In this document: positions 33,241 to 44,147 of the stretch, in pieces | How positions within the stretch are numbered: the stretch's first letter is position 1 | Layout of the letters: each line of letters opens with the position of its first letter | From: Timema cristinae | Lineage: Eukaryota; Arthropoda; Insecta; Phasmatodea; Timematidae | Reading direction: 5' to 3' | Assembly (NCBI GenBank): GCA_039000515.1 | Contig: JBCFYV010000001.1 | Coordinates: forward strand, 15,601,928-15,665,927 | DNA length: 64,000 nt | The notes under the pieces: generated by a model | The model's database searches: none | Told to the model about the DNA's origin: nothing | The model's input: only the letters and a program-made list of their open reading frames with translations | Position numbers and translations under genes: made by a program

Positions 33241-33680
33241 GAAACGAGGTTGGCACTCCTGTTATAGTCGGTTTTTCCACCCCACCGTTTCGACGCTCTC
33301 GAGGTGTTAAAGCGATGTGCGGGTCCCACATACGGCTCTAGAACAATCTATATAGAAGGTGTTTTGTTTGTTTGTGTAATATCCTGCTCGGAGGAAGTCC
33401 ATCCTGCAGGCTCGCAACTGTCGCTATCACGATGTGGACGGATTACAATGAAACGTACTGTAGTAGGCTCATAAATCATAATTGTGTCTGTCGGCAGACG
33501 CGAGTCCTTGCGCTTGTAAAGGAAGGGGGGGGGGGGGGGCAATGAGAGAGAACAGGTTGGTGACACTGCGAGGGAAGTTATTCCCCCCCCCTCCCTTCGC
33601 CTTACCTTCCAAAATAGTGGTTGGTCCGGTAGATATAGGTGTACACTGATAGAGTCCGATTTTCGTAAGAAGAGCCTTTT
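33241..33680. other. Unassigned GC-richer sequence
   Basis: Contains a G run at about 33525-33539 and the facing C run (33582-33591). No gene seen. Confidence 0.35.
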
Positions 33681-33689
33681 ATTTATTTT

Positions 33690-33752
33690 TAGAGCGTCTC
33701 ACTGGGTTCTACGCGTAAAGACTAATTACGACAATGTGTTAGGGAAGTATTA
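33690..33752 (-). mobile_element. SINE family A tail fragment
   Basis: GAGCGTCTCACTGGGTTCTA, then CGCGTAAAGACTAATTACGA. Confidence 0.4.
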
Positions 33753-33837
33753 CATTGTCACGTTTCTTTTATAAAAGTTCTTTGATAAAAAGAAATACGA
33801 TGTAAATTTGACAATTCATAAAATATAATTCGTACAC

Positions 33838-34062
33838 CCGTTTCCGTGGCCGCATGGTCTGACGCGCTACTCTCGCAGTGGACTAGACTGATGATGACAG
33901 GGAGATCGAGGTTCGAATCTGTCTGCCTGAAAGTGGTTTTTCCAAAAAATCTTACTCTCCCTCCACGCAAATATGGGTACACTTCCTCTAAATATAACCT
34001 AGCTAGTCCCTAAAACCATTAGCTCAATTATAAGTGCGAACGGGTAGTAAGCCGCGGTGATA
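33838..34062 (+). mobile_element. SINE family A (A2 subtype)
   Basis: Head CCGTGGCCGCATGGTCTGAC, then GCGCTACTCTCGCAGTGGAC; B box GAGGTTCGAATCTG; tail GCGAACGGGTAGTAAGCCGC. This is the clear representative of the ggccgcatgg head type. Confidence 0.85.
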
Positions 34063-34091
34063 AGTTTTTTAAATAAAAATTTTACACTATA

Positions 34092-34330
34092 TTATTATTA
34101 TTAGCACCGCGTCTTACTACCCGTTCGGGTTATATGCACTTACGCTAATGTGTAAAGGTAGGGTGATTGTGAGATGAAATGGAGGACCTACAGTTTAACG
34201 TGGAATCCGAACCACGGTGGAGGCCTGGCATTCCCCACATTAACAAGATGTCTTGTCAGAGGTGAAGGAAGGGTTTGGAAATCAGATAAATCTTTGCCGG
34301 GACCGAGGATTGAACCCCGGCCGCCAGCAC
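34092..34330 (-). mobile_element. SINE family B copy with 13-bp TSD
   Basis: ATTTTACACTATA at 34079-34091 and again at 34331-34343. The copy stops inside the tRNA head (GGCCGCCAGCAC on +), so it is slightly 5' truncated. Confidence 0.92.
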
Positions 34331-34344
34331 ATTTTACACTATAG

Positions 34345-35248
34345 AATTATCAAAGAAAATGGCGAGAGCTTATAGTTCAACTTGGACATGCAAAGGTAAG
34401 TTAAAGGACTTCCCTGTGACGTCACGACAGACCAAAATAGAATTTCCCATTTTAGTTAATTTACGTTTTATTCAGGGAGTTCTAAAGATATAACGTTGAA
34501 ACGAGACCAAGAAATTCCTAAATAGAAGTTCTAAAAAATAGTCCACAGTGTTACATTGTTATTTTTTATCTTGAAATAGTTTATTTATAGACGTATTATA
34601 TTATAAATCATCTACAACTCAGGCTATTTGGTGTAGTCATGAAAATGTCCTGTAAGAGTCTTCCTGTCAGGATGTAGAATAAAGCTGTCCATGGTAGCAA
34701 ATGTCTATCTAGGAGAGCAAACCAGAAAAAAGGTAATTATAAAAGTAAAGTCAATGTTTTCAAGCCGCGATTAGTATACTGAGTGTGTAAACTCGTCAGA
34801 GAAAGAGGGAGAATGTTATCAGTGGATAATCAAGAAGCCTCGCAAGGGTGCTTAGGTGCGTCAAGTTAAGATGCAACCCGCTTCGCAAAATAGCTTCTAT
34901 ATCTCCAAGTAGGACACGTTGTTAAAGATCTAACTGTCTAATATGAAGAAACAAACTCCACATTTAAGTTATATAAGAAGGTTTTTCTTTTAATAAAAAA
35001 AGCAGCTTTGGTGACCAACATGTTGCAAGTTTCATGGTTCATTCACAAATATTTTTGATATGTTTGTTGTCCATTATTGAAATCACATAATTATATTGTA
35101 TAAACTTGGAATGGATTGGGATGAAATGTAATAATATATATATTTTAATCAAAAATGGTGTCAATTATTTTATCATATACTCTATAAGATAAAATATTTT
35201 TATTTTCTAAAATAAATCCCGTTGTGATGGGGAAGTGAATTTTTTTTA
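34345..35248. other. AT-rich single-copy DNA
   Basis: No gene or recognised repeat. Confidence 0.45.
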
Positions 35249-35440
35249 GCACCGCACCGTTTAGGTTATATGCTTTTATACTAATTACACTAATGATTTT
35301 AGGAATTAGAAAGGTTAAATATATTCGCATTCGCGTGGAGGAAGAATGGAAAACCATTTAGGGAAAATAACCCTCAGTATACCCGACCGATATTTGAACC
35401 TCGATCGCCTCGCCATCGGTGGTCTAGTCTACTCAGGGAA
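35249..35440 (-). mobile_element. SINE family A copy
   Basis: TTAGCACCGCACCGTTTAGG (tail reversed), then CGACCGATATTTGAACCTCG. Confidence 0.6.
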
Positions 35441-35461
35441 TAGAAAGAGAGTGGGGGGAAA

Positions 35462-35605
35462 AAAGTTCTTAGGAAAAACCACGCTCATTACATTCGACCG
35501 GGGTTCGAACCCCCACCTCCTTCATCACGGGCATCTTCCTAATTATTATCCCCAGTAGCGTAATCAATGTAAGCTAGTAACCCATAAGGTTACTAAGATG
35601 AGGAG
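35462..35605. mobile_element. Rearranged SINE family A fragments
   Basis: A minus-oriented head/body piece (CATTCGACCGGGGTTCGAAC) passes directly into a plus-oriented body/tail piece (CCCAGTAGCGTAATCAATGT, then AACCCATAAGGTTACTAAGA). This is a chimaera or hairpin-type deletion of two copies. Confidence 0.45.
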
Positions 35606-36015
35606 GGAGAGATAAAAATATCTTAGCTACCGATACATCGCCAAGTATCTCTTAAATAAAACAGGTTTTAAGATAAATCTGATTAGTGATCGCTATAATG
35701 TTGTGGTATGGTTGGTGGTCGGAGGAAAGAAGGGCTTGGACGCCTCCCCCCCCCCCCCCTTTACCCTAGCCTATGCTAATGCCTAAAGCTAATAGCATTC
35801 ATATGAGTACGATACGTACTCTACCATACTTGGAACAATAAACCTTTACCCCCTCCCCCCCCTCTTCACTGTTCTCGTAGTGCCGATAATTAACAGGTGC
35901 GCTCATAAATCAAAACACGGCCTCAGGGGGCTGCACGCTAAAGCGACATTAAGGTCACATACGAACTCTCGTTTATTAAAAAACGACAACAACCAAACAC
36001 TTTCCCATTCGTTTT
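35606..36015. other. Unassigned sequence with a C run
   Basis: C run at 35746-35759. No gene. Confidence 0.4.
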
Positions 36016-36370
36016 AAGGTGGGAGTATAGGGTACGTGAGTTAAGGTATGTGTGTTTGCAGTTTTTATATCAAAATAAATCAAATACTTCTTCACGTGTT
36101 GATATCAACAGTTGTTGAATATCTGTCAAGGGTGTTCTGAAATTTAATGACAACTTTTTTATTTTCATTAAAAAGTTTCTCATCTAATGTCGCTATGTTC
36201 ATGACAGATATTCAACAACTGTTGATATCACCAGTTGAAGAAAATTAAACTCTATATGTCTACTGGAGAAATATTTGATTTATTTGACCATAAAAAGTTT
36301 TGCTATAAAAACTGCAAAAAAATACTGGCCTTAAGCCCATAACTCGAGTTACTCACACTCCCACCTTAAG
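36016..36370. mobile_element. Family P palindromic MITE, best-bounded copy
   Basis: Ends TTTTAAGGTGGGAGTATAGG and CACACTCCCACCTTAAGA are inverted copies that each carry a TTAA. Centre inverted (AAAAAGTTTCTCATCTAATG). The symmetrical TTAA is the evidence for the target-site proposal. Confidence 0.8.
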
Positions 36371-36470
36371 ATCTTTATTAAAACAAAATGTATTTTATAT
36401 CCAGACAAAAAACTATTTAAAAATTAGTTAATAGCTCAATAAAATAAATATAATATTAATAAATACACGA

Positions 36471-36730
36471 ACCTACTTCGATGGTCGAATGTTCAAAGCC
36501 ATCATTCTCTTGATAGGCTGAATTGATGATAACAGGGAGTTCGGGGCTCCGACTCTGGTACCATGTACTGAGGGGGATTATTCGGTATTCTTAAAAAAGT
36601 TTTCCAATCCCCCTTCCACGTTAATTAAGGTACATTTTCTTTACATCCAACCTTTCTCATCCTTGAACTCAATAGTGTATAATTATAATTATATGCTGAT
36701 AAACAAAATGAGTGGTGAGACGTTGTGTTA
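36471..36730 (+). mobile_element. SINE family A, degraded copy
   Basis: Head ACCTACTTCGATGGTCGAAT, body CCCCCTTCCACGTTAATTAA, tail GAGTGGTGAGACGTTGTGTT. Confidence 0.5.
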
Positions 36731-36859
36731 AAACATAAAATAAACAATAACTGAATAAAGCCATTTATACCAAAGGAGATAATATGATATGCCATATACT
36801 GAGACATGACAGTTTGACAAAGATAACTATAGAAGGGAGGGGAGGAATGGAGAAATTCA

Positions 36860-36989
36860 AGAGGGAGACCCAGTATGAAGTACATGAATCAGATAGCGAA
36901 CGATGTTGGTAGAAGAAGGTACAAAGATGTAACGATGGGCCCAGGATAGGAAAAAGTGGAGGACTGCACCAAACCAGATTGATGACATA
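36860..36989 (+). pseudogene. Decayed LINE ORF2 extreme C-terminus with (GAT)n end
   Basis: Translation gives RGRPSMKYMNQIANDVGRRR, then YKDVTMG; after a frameshift it gives AQDRKKWRTAPNQIDDI and a stop, followed by a TGATGATGATGA run. RGRP-KY-NQIA-DVG...AQDR-KWR is the typical close of certain arthropod LINE reverse transcriptases and lies just C-terminal to the piece seen at 25.7 kb. The element is dead and 5' truncated. Confidence 0.7.
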
Positions 36990-37165
36990 ATGATGATGAT
37001 GATAAAATGTGTTGGAAAAGTAATATGATCCAAGAAAATAAAAATAAAAGCCAACCCTATTGATCCAAATAGGTTTGAAGAAAATATTCCTGTAGATTCG
37101 ATTGGAAGGAACCAAACAAGATATTAGATAAATTTTAACTCTGAAGAATTTCTCTTTAAACATTT

Positions 37166-37365
37166 TTTAAGCCCTGCTTCTTACTACCGTTTCGGATTAT
37201 AAACTTGTGTTGACTTACTAATTAAGCTGATGGTTTGGTTTTAGGGATGAGGAAGGTTATATTTAGAAGAAGTGTACCCGAATTTGCGTGGAGGAAAATT
37301 CACCCGCATATGAACCGGCTGAGATTCGAACCTCGATCTAGTCTACTGCAAGAGGCTATGCAGCC
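37166..37365 (-). mobile_element. SINE family A copy
   Basis: TGCTTCTTACTACCGTTTCG (tail reversed), GAAGAAGTGTACCCGAATTT, then GGCTGAGATTCGAACCTCGA. Confidence 0.65.
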
Positions 37366-37369
37366 AGCC

Positions 37370-37880
37370 GAAGCGGGTCTTCTTCTAGTATTAATATCTC
37401 TACTAATATTACTGCTATTTTACGTCCCTTTTTTTCACTTCCATACGGTTTTTCCATGCCTTTTCTTTGTCTTCCAGGTCTAAATTAATGAATTTGTTCT
37501 CTCCCTCTTTGTGAACCGATCGTGCTGAACAAGACGTCAGACCACTCATTTCTCACAACCAAGGTATCATCTCGACTCCACTCCATTCCACTCTAGTTTT
37601 TTATTATTATTATTTCTATTATTTTAAGGCAAGTCAGCCGATATCAATTTGTTATTTTCACTTCATCTATCTCCCTTTCCATTTCTTATCCTCATCTCTC
37701 TTTTACTCACAGGCGTTACTTTCAGTTTCAAACAGAATCGTTTTTACCAATTTTTTTAATATAAAAAAGTAAAATGATATAGCGCATTTGAAAGGAACCG
37801 TATCTTTGACGAGAGTTGTTAAAATATGGACGTTAGTGAATAAATAAAAATATTTTTTTCGTGTTGATAATAATAATATA
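37370..37880. other. Unassigned sequence
   Basis: T-rich and CT-rich tracts, no gene. Confidence 0.35.
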
Positions 37881-37884
37881 ATAT

Positions 37885-38130
37885 TTAGCACCACGTCTTA
37901 CTACCCGTTCGGGTTATACGCTTTAAGTACTAATTACGCTAATGTATTAGGAATTGGGAAGGTTTAATTAGGGGAAGTGAACCCGCATTTGCGTTGAGGT
38001 AGAGTGGAAAACCATTTAAGAAAAACTACCCCCAGTTCACCCGACCGAGATTCGAACCTCGATCTCCCCATCCTCAGCAGTCGAGCTAACCACGACAAGC
38101 GCGTTAGCCAACTACGCCACCGAGGCGGGT
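37885..38130 (-). mobile_element. SINE family A (A1 subtype), full length
   Basis: TAGCACCACGTCTTACTACC through CGACCGAGATTCGAACCTCG to TACGCCACCGAGGCGGGT. Very close to the 17.3 kb copy. Confidence 0.88.
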
Positions 38131-38179
38131 TCCGTTTTGATAACATTACTTCATCGTAAATAATTATTTTTTGAAAATC

Positions 38180-38330
38180 CCGCTGCGTTGGGCTCGTGGA
38201 TTAAATTTTATGGTCTTCCGTTGTCTGAAAAGGTTTAAGGCTTCGAATATCAACCTCTGAATAATGAAGGTAGTTTTTTTCTAAATATTGTTTTCCAATT
38301 TGCCTCCACGCAAATGTGGATACATCTTCA
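38180..38330 (+). mobile_element. SINE family A-like fragment
   Basis: GCGTTGGGCTCGTGGATTAA (head-like), CCTCCACGCAAATGTGGATA (body). The tail is absent. Confidence 0.4.
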
Positions 38331-38738
38331 TGTTATTAACGTTAATACAGTACTACCACTCGTCTTCGGATTTTAACACGAAATATCTTCCTTTTTCCTT
38401 GGATATTAAGTTTATATTTGTTTCTTGGAGATCAAATATAAATAAAACAAATTAATAGTATATTCAATGGTAGCCTATATTATATTAATAGAGAATAGCC
38501 AATGTTTACGAGGTTTAAGACGTCATTCTCACAATATATAGGCCCTACTCTAGTCGGGACTATCTGGTCGTTCGTATTATCCGTTCCTGTTCTCGGTGTT
38601 AACAAGCGCGTTTTAAAATAAACCAGTACATATCTACTAGTAATTAATACAAAAATTCGACCATAAACACCTTACAACTGTTACAGTGGAGGCAGCGAAG
38701 CATAATTGCTATGCATGCGGTCGGCGTATAATACAGTA
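38331..38738. other. Unassigned sequence
   Basis: No gene or recognised repeat. Confidence 0.35.
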
Positions 38739-38753
38739 CTATTGGTCTGTATA

Positions 38754-38915
38754 TTATTATTATTATTATTATTATTAGCACCGCGTCTTACTACCCATTC
38801 GGGTTATACGCACTTACGCTAATGTGTAATGGTAGGGTGATTGTGAGATGAAATGAAGGACCTACAGTTTAGCGTGGAATCCGAACCACGGTGGAGGCCT
38901 GGCATTCCCCACATT
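38754..38915 (-). mobile_element. SINE family B, 5' truncated, with 15-bp TSD
   Basis: CTATTGGTCTGTATA at 38739-38753 and 38916-38930 flanks the copy exactly. It ends at GGCATTCCCCACATT. The right TSD passes straight into the 56-bp tandem array. Confidence 0.95.
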
Positions 38916-38928
38916 CTATTGGTCTGTA

Positions 38929-39605
38929 TAGATAGCAGCACTGTTTTGATATGGCTAGAAACAGAAGCTGTGTCCAGAGAGGTGTAGATAGCAGCATTGT
39001 TTCGATTTGGCTGGAAACAGAAGCTGTGTCAAGGGAGGTTTAGCTGGCAGCATTGTTTTGATTTTGTTGGAAACGGAAGCTGTGTCAAGGGAGGTGTGGA
39101 TAACAGCTTTGTTTTGATATGGCTGAAACAGAAACTGTGTAAAGAGAGGTTTAAATATCAGCATTGTTTCGATTTGGCTGGAAACAGAAGCTGTGTCAAG
39201 GGAGGTGTAAATAGCAGCATTGTTTTGATTTGGCTGGAAACAGAAGCTGTGTCAAGAGAGGTTTAAATATCAGCATTGTTTCGATCTGGTTGGAAACAGA
39301 AGCTGTGTCAAGGGAGGTGTAGCTGGCAACATTGGTTTGATTTGGCTGGAAACAGAAGCTGTGTCAATAGAGGTGTAGTTGGCAACATTGGTTTGATTTG
39401 GCTGGAAACAGAAGCTGTGTCAAGGGAAGTGTAGATAACAGAATTGTTTAGATTTGGCTGGAAACAGAAGCTATGTCAAGGGAGGTGTAGCTGGCAACAT
39501 TGGCTTGATTTGTCTGGAAACAGAAGCTGGGTCAAGGGAGGTGTAGATAACAGAATTGTTTTGACTTGGCTGGAAACAGAAGCTGTGTCAAGAGAGGTGT
39601 GCGTG
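38929..39605 (+). repeat. 56-bp tandem array, about 12 units
   Basis: The unit reads TAGATAGCAGCATTGTTTCG, then ATTTGGCTGGAAACAGAAGC, then TGTGTCAAGGGAGGTG. Two alternate forms (TAGATAGCAG/TAACAG and TAGCTGGCAACATTGG) suggest higher-order duplication. Open frames of 89 and 111 codons through it are by-products of the repeat. Confidence 0.9.
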
Positions 39606-39609
39606 AGGC

Positions 39610-39990
39610 ATAGCTACGTAAGGCAAATCCATACTGACAATTATTTATACTTGGATTCCTTATTATCTGGCCCGGGATGCGGCCATTTTAGGTCGGATAG
39701 TCACGACTCTAGTGTACATAAAAATAACTTTAAAAAAACAACAGGAAATGGTCCTTTGTACTCGATCGATTGCTTTTAATTTTAAATTCATATCCTTTGA
39801 GTTGAGCTATTAAACAAAAAATGTTTTGAGTGACTGCAATATTGAAACGAAGAACCAGATTGATAAAAATATGTGCATACATCATTTGGGTATAGTCAAA
39901 GAATAACCGTGCCAAATTTAGTTAAGATTGGTCAACACATTTGACAGTCATTGCTAAGCAAAGATCCGGACAGATAGACAGAGGAAATGC
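39610..39990. mobile_element. Probable LINE-type 3' remnant plus unassigned DNA
   Basis: GTGCCAAATTTAGTTAAGAT, then TGGTCAACACATTTGACAGT and GGACAGATAGACAGAGG match the usual GCCAAATTT-GATTGGTC...GACAGACAGA 3' sequence of arthropod non-LTR elements. The rest is unassigned. Confidence 0.35.
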
Positions 39991-40675
39991 AAAATAATCA
40001 AGTTAACAGGACATTTATACGCTCGATCAGTAAATATTGTGTTGAAAATATATTGAACACAATCAATCTAACCATTGTAAAGGAGTAAAAAATAATAATT
40101 AATAATATCAAAAGTTGATATGTTATTTTATTTTATAAATAAACCAAAGTTGAAAGGCAAATAAAAGGAAGGAGATTTTTTTTATTTTTTACTCAATTTT
40201 TTTGTTATGTTTGTTTTCCCATGTTCTTCTTAAAGAAACAAGCTCCAATGATTGGCTCGCATTCACCATAACGAAGGGTTGGTAGTTTCTGTTGACAAGC
40301 TGTCAACTTGTGGTGTCTTCAAGACTTGGCTCAACTGGACCTCATGACTAGGACCACTTCAAAGTTCTAACGTCTTGTATAGTTCGCCCCAACTTCGTCT
40401 CGTTTGGAACAGGATACCAGCAAGTTACCTAGAGTAATGACCACCCACCTAGGTGGTCAAGCAGACTAGAAGTCGGTCTCTTCTCGTCTGGTTTGATCGT
40501 GACGGAGAAGTGTGAAGACCAGATATCCGATGGATTTTTCTATAGATTTTACAAATCCATTCACGTAAATACTGGTACAATTTCCTTAAATTCTACCTTA
40601 TTAACCTCAATTACATTAGTGTGAATACACTAAGAATTGGTGAAAATGGTTTCAATTGTATCAATTCCACGTGTT
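39991..40675. other. Unassigned sequence
   Basis: 40530-40625 faintly resembles a family A body (CATTCACGTAAATACTGGTA). No gene. Confidence 0.35.
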
Positions 40676-40679
40676 TTCT

Positions 40680-41045
40680 AAGTTAGGGTTTTAGGGGATG
40701 CAAGTTAAGGCCAGCGTTTTTGCCGTTTTTATAGCAAAACTGTTTTTTTGGCCAAAATAATTCAAATATTTTCCTGGAGTTTCATTTTCTTCACATGGTG
40801 ACCTCAATAGTTGTTGAATATATGTGATTGGCATAGCGGCATTAGACAGAACTTATTTAAATAAGAGAAAAAGTTTCATTAAATTCCAAGACACCCTTGA
40901 CAGATATTCAACAACTGTTGATATCACCAGTGAAGAAAATTAAACTCTTACATTTATACTGGAGCAATATTCTATTTATTTTGTAAAGAATAAAGTTTTT
41001 ATATAAAAACTGCAAAAAAACTTAGCTTTTCTGCATCTACTTCAC
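40680..41045. mobile_element. Family P palindromic MITE
   Basis: Left GGGTTTTAGGGGATGCAAGT; centre in + orientation (GGCATAGCGGCATTAGACAG); right ACAACTGTTGATATCACCAG. Confidence 0.75.
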
Positions 41046-41333
41046 TAAGCAGGCACTGATGAAAAAATTTAATATGGGGGGGGGAGGGGGGTTAGGAAAT
41101 TATCAGTTTTGGTTTGAATGAAAAGTAAACTTTAACCCACACATTGTTATTTTTTTTATTCTCCCAACCTCCCACTCGGGTACATTTAATAAAAGCTGTA
41201 AAACAAACATCTAACTTACCAATTCAGTGATGATCTCTTTGAGTTCTTTTCTCATCATCGTTAAAAAAATTTAACTTTGCTTTTTTTTTTTTATGGACAT
41301 ACCACTTCATTTATTTTTACTCCTTTAACTTCA

Positions 41334-41562
41334 AGTCTTACTACCCGCTCGGTTTGTAAACATATGCCCTAATTCGCTAACGTGTTGGGATGATAGAGGT
41401 TGATTTTAGGAAAGTGTACCCGCATCTACGGGAGGGAATTGGAAAATTGTTTAGGGAAAAACCACCCTCAATACACGCGATCGGTATTATAACCCCAATA
41501 TCCTCTCAACGACAGTCTAGTCTATTGCGAGAGTGACGTCTTAACGATGTGACCACTGAAGA
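41334..41562 (-). mobile_element. SINE family A copy
   Basis: AAGTCTTACTACCCGCTCGG (tail reversed), then CACGCGATCGGTATTATAAC and head ATGTGACCACTGAAGAAGG. Confidence 0.65.
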
Positions 41563-41567
41563 AGGTC

Positions 41568-41765
41568 CACGTCTTACAACCGTTCAACTTTTTTGATATT
41601 AAACTAATGGAGTAGTAAGATAGGAAATGTATCCGTATTTAGCGTGAAGAAAAGAGATTGGAGAAACATTTATTTAAAAAAAATTTCAATTCCCCCTAAT
41701 CGGTATTCGAACCCCCAATATTACCGTAATTGGAATTACAGTCTGATATGAAAGTGACGCGTGAA
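41568..41765 (-). mobile_element. SINE family A, degraded tandem neighbour
   Basis: CCACGTCTTACAACCGTTCA, then CTAATCGGTATTCGAACCCC. Same direction as, and immediately after, the previous copy. Confidence 0.55.
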
Positions 41766-41769
41766 ACTA

Positions 41770-42530
41770 GTTCAAATTAAAAAAAAAGTTTTAATATACG
41801 AGAACCAAATATCCAAGTAGATCAAATATTTTTGGTCTTGTTGATAATTGTCTTGGAAACTACAGTAGCCCCGTGGCTTCTTTGGTGCGACTGACAGCTC
41901 ACAGCTGCACTTCTGACAGTCAACATTTAGGTATATACCTAAATCTTGACTGTCTGTAACTGAACGTATTTTAACTATCAGTTATCTAGGGTTTTAATAA
42001 GGTTTCTCCGACGAGTATTTGGAATTAGATAGCTAACAATAAAATTAACGGTAGATAGTTTACTGAAGGGCAGAGCAGGGGGGGGGGGGGGGGGGAAACA
42101 GATTTTCTCAAAATTCACTCAAATGATCTTGATTAAATCTTGTATCCAGGCACTGTTTAACATTACAAACAAAATGGCTACCCTCATTTTTCCACGAAAA
42201 TTACTTTAAGGTTACGTTACATAGGCATAAGTATAAATATGTAGTAGGCCTACTACTAAACATATAACTCTTTTATTTGAAATGTATTACAATAAACTAA
42301 CTCTGAGCTATAAGCAAATATATAATTATAATATATTATATACTTTTATTCAGGCCTTTAAATGTAAAAGTGATTGTTATGGTCTATGGTGGACAAAGCT
42401 GGGGTTTTTCCAATGTTTCTATGAATTATTTGAGTGTCCATATTATTTTATTTCACAAATCTTAAGATTATTTAGTAAATTTATCTAGACTAAGATAAAA
42501 AAAGAGAAAACCTGAAGTTAACTAATATAG
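41770..42530. other. Unassigned sequence with an 18-base G run
   Basis: G run at 42078-42095, TAGGCCTA at 42245. The 68-codon frame 42282-42488 has no domain. No gene. Confidence 0.4.
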
Positions 42531-42531
42531 T

Positions 42532-42776
42532 ACCCGCTTCAGTGGTTGCATGGTTTAAGGCGCTACTCTTGCAGTAAACTAGACTATCGATGATGGGGAG
42601 ATCGGGGTTCGGTCTTGGTCGGGTGTACTAAGGGTGGTTTTGACAAAAAAAAATTTTTTACTCTCATTCTATGCAAATGCGGGTACATTCCTCAAATATA
42701 ACCTTCCTCATCCCTAGCATATTAGTGTAATTAGTATAAAGAGTATAAACAGAATGGGTAGTAAGACGTGATTCTA
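42532..42776 (+). mobile_element. SINE family A (A2 subtype)
   Basis: CCGCTTCAGTGGTTGCATGG, then GCGCTACTCTTGCAGTAAAC; tail AACAGAATGGGTAGTAAGAC. Confidence 0.75.
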
Positions 42777-43009
42777 AATAAAAAAACTCCTATAGAACTG
42801 AAATAGTAAATTATGATAGGCCTCTTCTAGTAACAGTCCTGAGTAATTTAGACCTGAAGTTAGCCCCTTTATACATGAAATCAAAATAATATTCTAGACT
42901 TGAACTAGTACTGAACCCGGGCCCCTACAGAACTGAGGTTGATCCATCTAACCGCTCAGTCAGTCTACAAATTATATAGTTGTTTTTTTTTCCCCTTCTG
43001 AGAATGCGA

Positions 43010-43265
43010 AGTTGATATTTTTCTCACTCACCGGATCTTCTGCAGTGTGTTGACAAATGACGCGAGGGGGTTCGAAGGGGGTGACTGCCCCCTACTCCCA
43101 CACCGCACCAGGGTTAATGAAGCGTGTAGCCGCGGGGGGTCGGGAAGTGAAACAATGGGCGGCCTTCCTTCATGACAAGGGCCCGCCGCAATACCAACAC
43201 AACAAAAACCGATCGCCGGCTACAGGATAGCCAACAACGTTGTGCCCAATTTTTCCCGAGGACTT
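43010..43265. promoter_or_regulatory. GC-rich single-copy island (candidate cis-regulatory module)
   Basis: The sharpest GC-rich block in the intron-like region. It includes GGGTTAATGAAGCGTGTAGC (sharing TTAATGAAGCGTG with the 24.9 kb island), AACAATGGGCGGCC and GATCGCCGGC. No open frame of note and no repeat. Regulatory status is inferred. Confidence 0.35.
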
Positions 43266-43365
43266 TGTTAATTATTTAGTAGACTATTTGATTAGAAATT
43301 ATGTATTTTTTTAACGACTTGTTACATTACAATATGGTTTGAAACCAAGTTTTAAGATAATAAAC

Positions 43366-43658
43366 ATTATTATTATTATTATCATCGCGTCTTACTACCC
43401 GTTCGGGTTGTATGCACTTACGCTAATGTGTAATGAAAGAGTACTTGTGAGATGAAATGGAGGACCTACAGTTTAACGTGGAATCCGAACCACGGTGAGG
43501 CCTGGCATTCACACATTCACAAGTTGTGATTAATACACGTCTTGTCAGAGGTGAAGGAAGGGTTTGGTAATCATATAAATCTGTGCCGGGACCGAGGATT
43601 TAACCCCGGACCCTCAGCACAGAAGTTTGACACCTTACCCCTAGACCACCATGTCACC
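43366..43658 (-). mobile_element. SINE family B, full length, with 10-bp TSD
   Basis: GATAATAAAC at 43356-43365 and 43659-43668. It reaches the complete tRNA-like head (seen on + as CTAGACCACCATGTCACC). Small body changes include an inserted GTGATTAATACA. Confidence 0.9.
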
Positions 43659-43767
43659 GATAATAAACTAAATAAATAATTAAATTTAATAAATTTGTAG
43701 TTTTTTTTAAGGGCAATTACTAGCTCTCACAATGAGACAAAGCACTCTTTGGACAAAATTAAATTAT

Positions 43768-43824
43768 TAGTGTCATGTCGTGGAGTGTTGCCAGGGTAAG
43801 CAGAGTTAGTTTAAACTGTACCTC
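43768..43824 (+). mobile_element. Family Q terminal-motif fragment
   Basis: GTGTCATGTCGTGGAGTGTT, then GCCAGGGTAAGCAGAGTTAG and TTTAAACTGTACCT. One array unit with no other part of the element. Confidence 0.7.
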
Positions 43825-44147
43825 AGATTGCACTTGCACATTATATTATTAAAACATCAAAATAATTTAAATATATTTCTTAAAAATACCACCAATAAAA
43901 TTTCACCCACGTTTAAAAAAAAGCAAAGATGGAAAATGGGCAATCAGATAGATATCTTGATTTTCAGTTTTTTCTTACAAGTGATTACTTTTTCTAAACC
44001 TTTTACTGGTGGGCTACTTTGTTTCAAATTCTCACCCATATTTAAATTAATTCATGTAAACAAACAGCTGTCATTCGTTAACAATTTTAATTTTCACCAA
44101 CTCAAACACATTAGTTTGTTTTTAATGTTTCCGTTAAAAAAAAAGTT
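43825..44147. other. AT-rich single-copy DNA
   Basis: The 122-codon frame (43828-44196, +) is Phe/Lys/Asn/Ile-rich, has a non-conserved look, and runs into a SINE tail. I do not call it a gene. Confidence 0.4.

Noticed and set aside
38997..39779. Frames of 89 and 111 codons with repeated CFDLAGNRSCVKGGV-like units
   Set aside because: Translation of the 56-bp tandem array; different frames enter and leave as the period is not a multiple of three.
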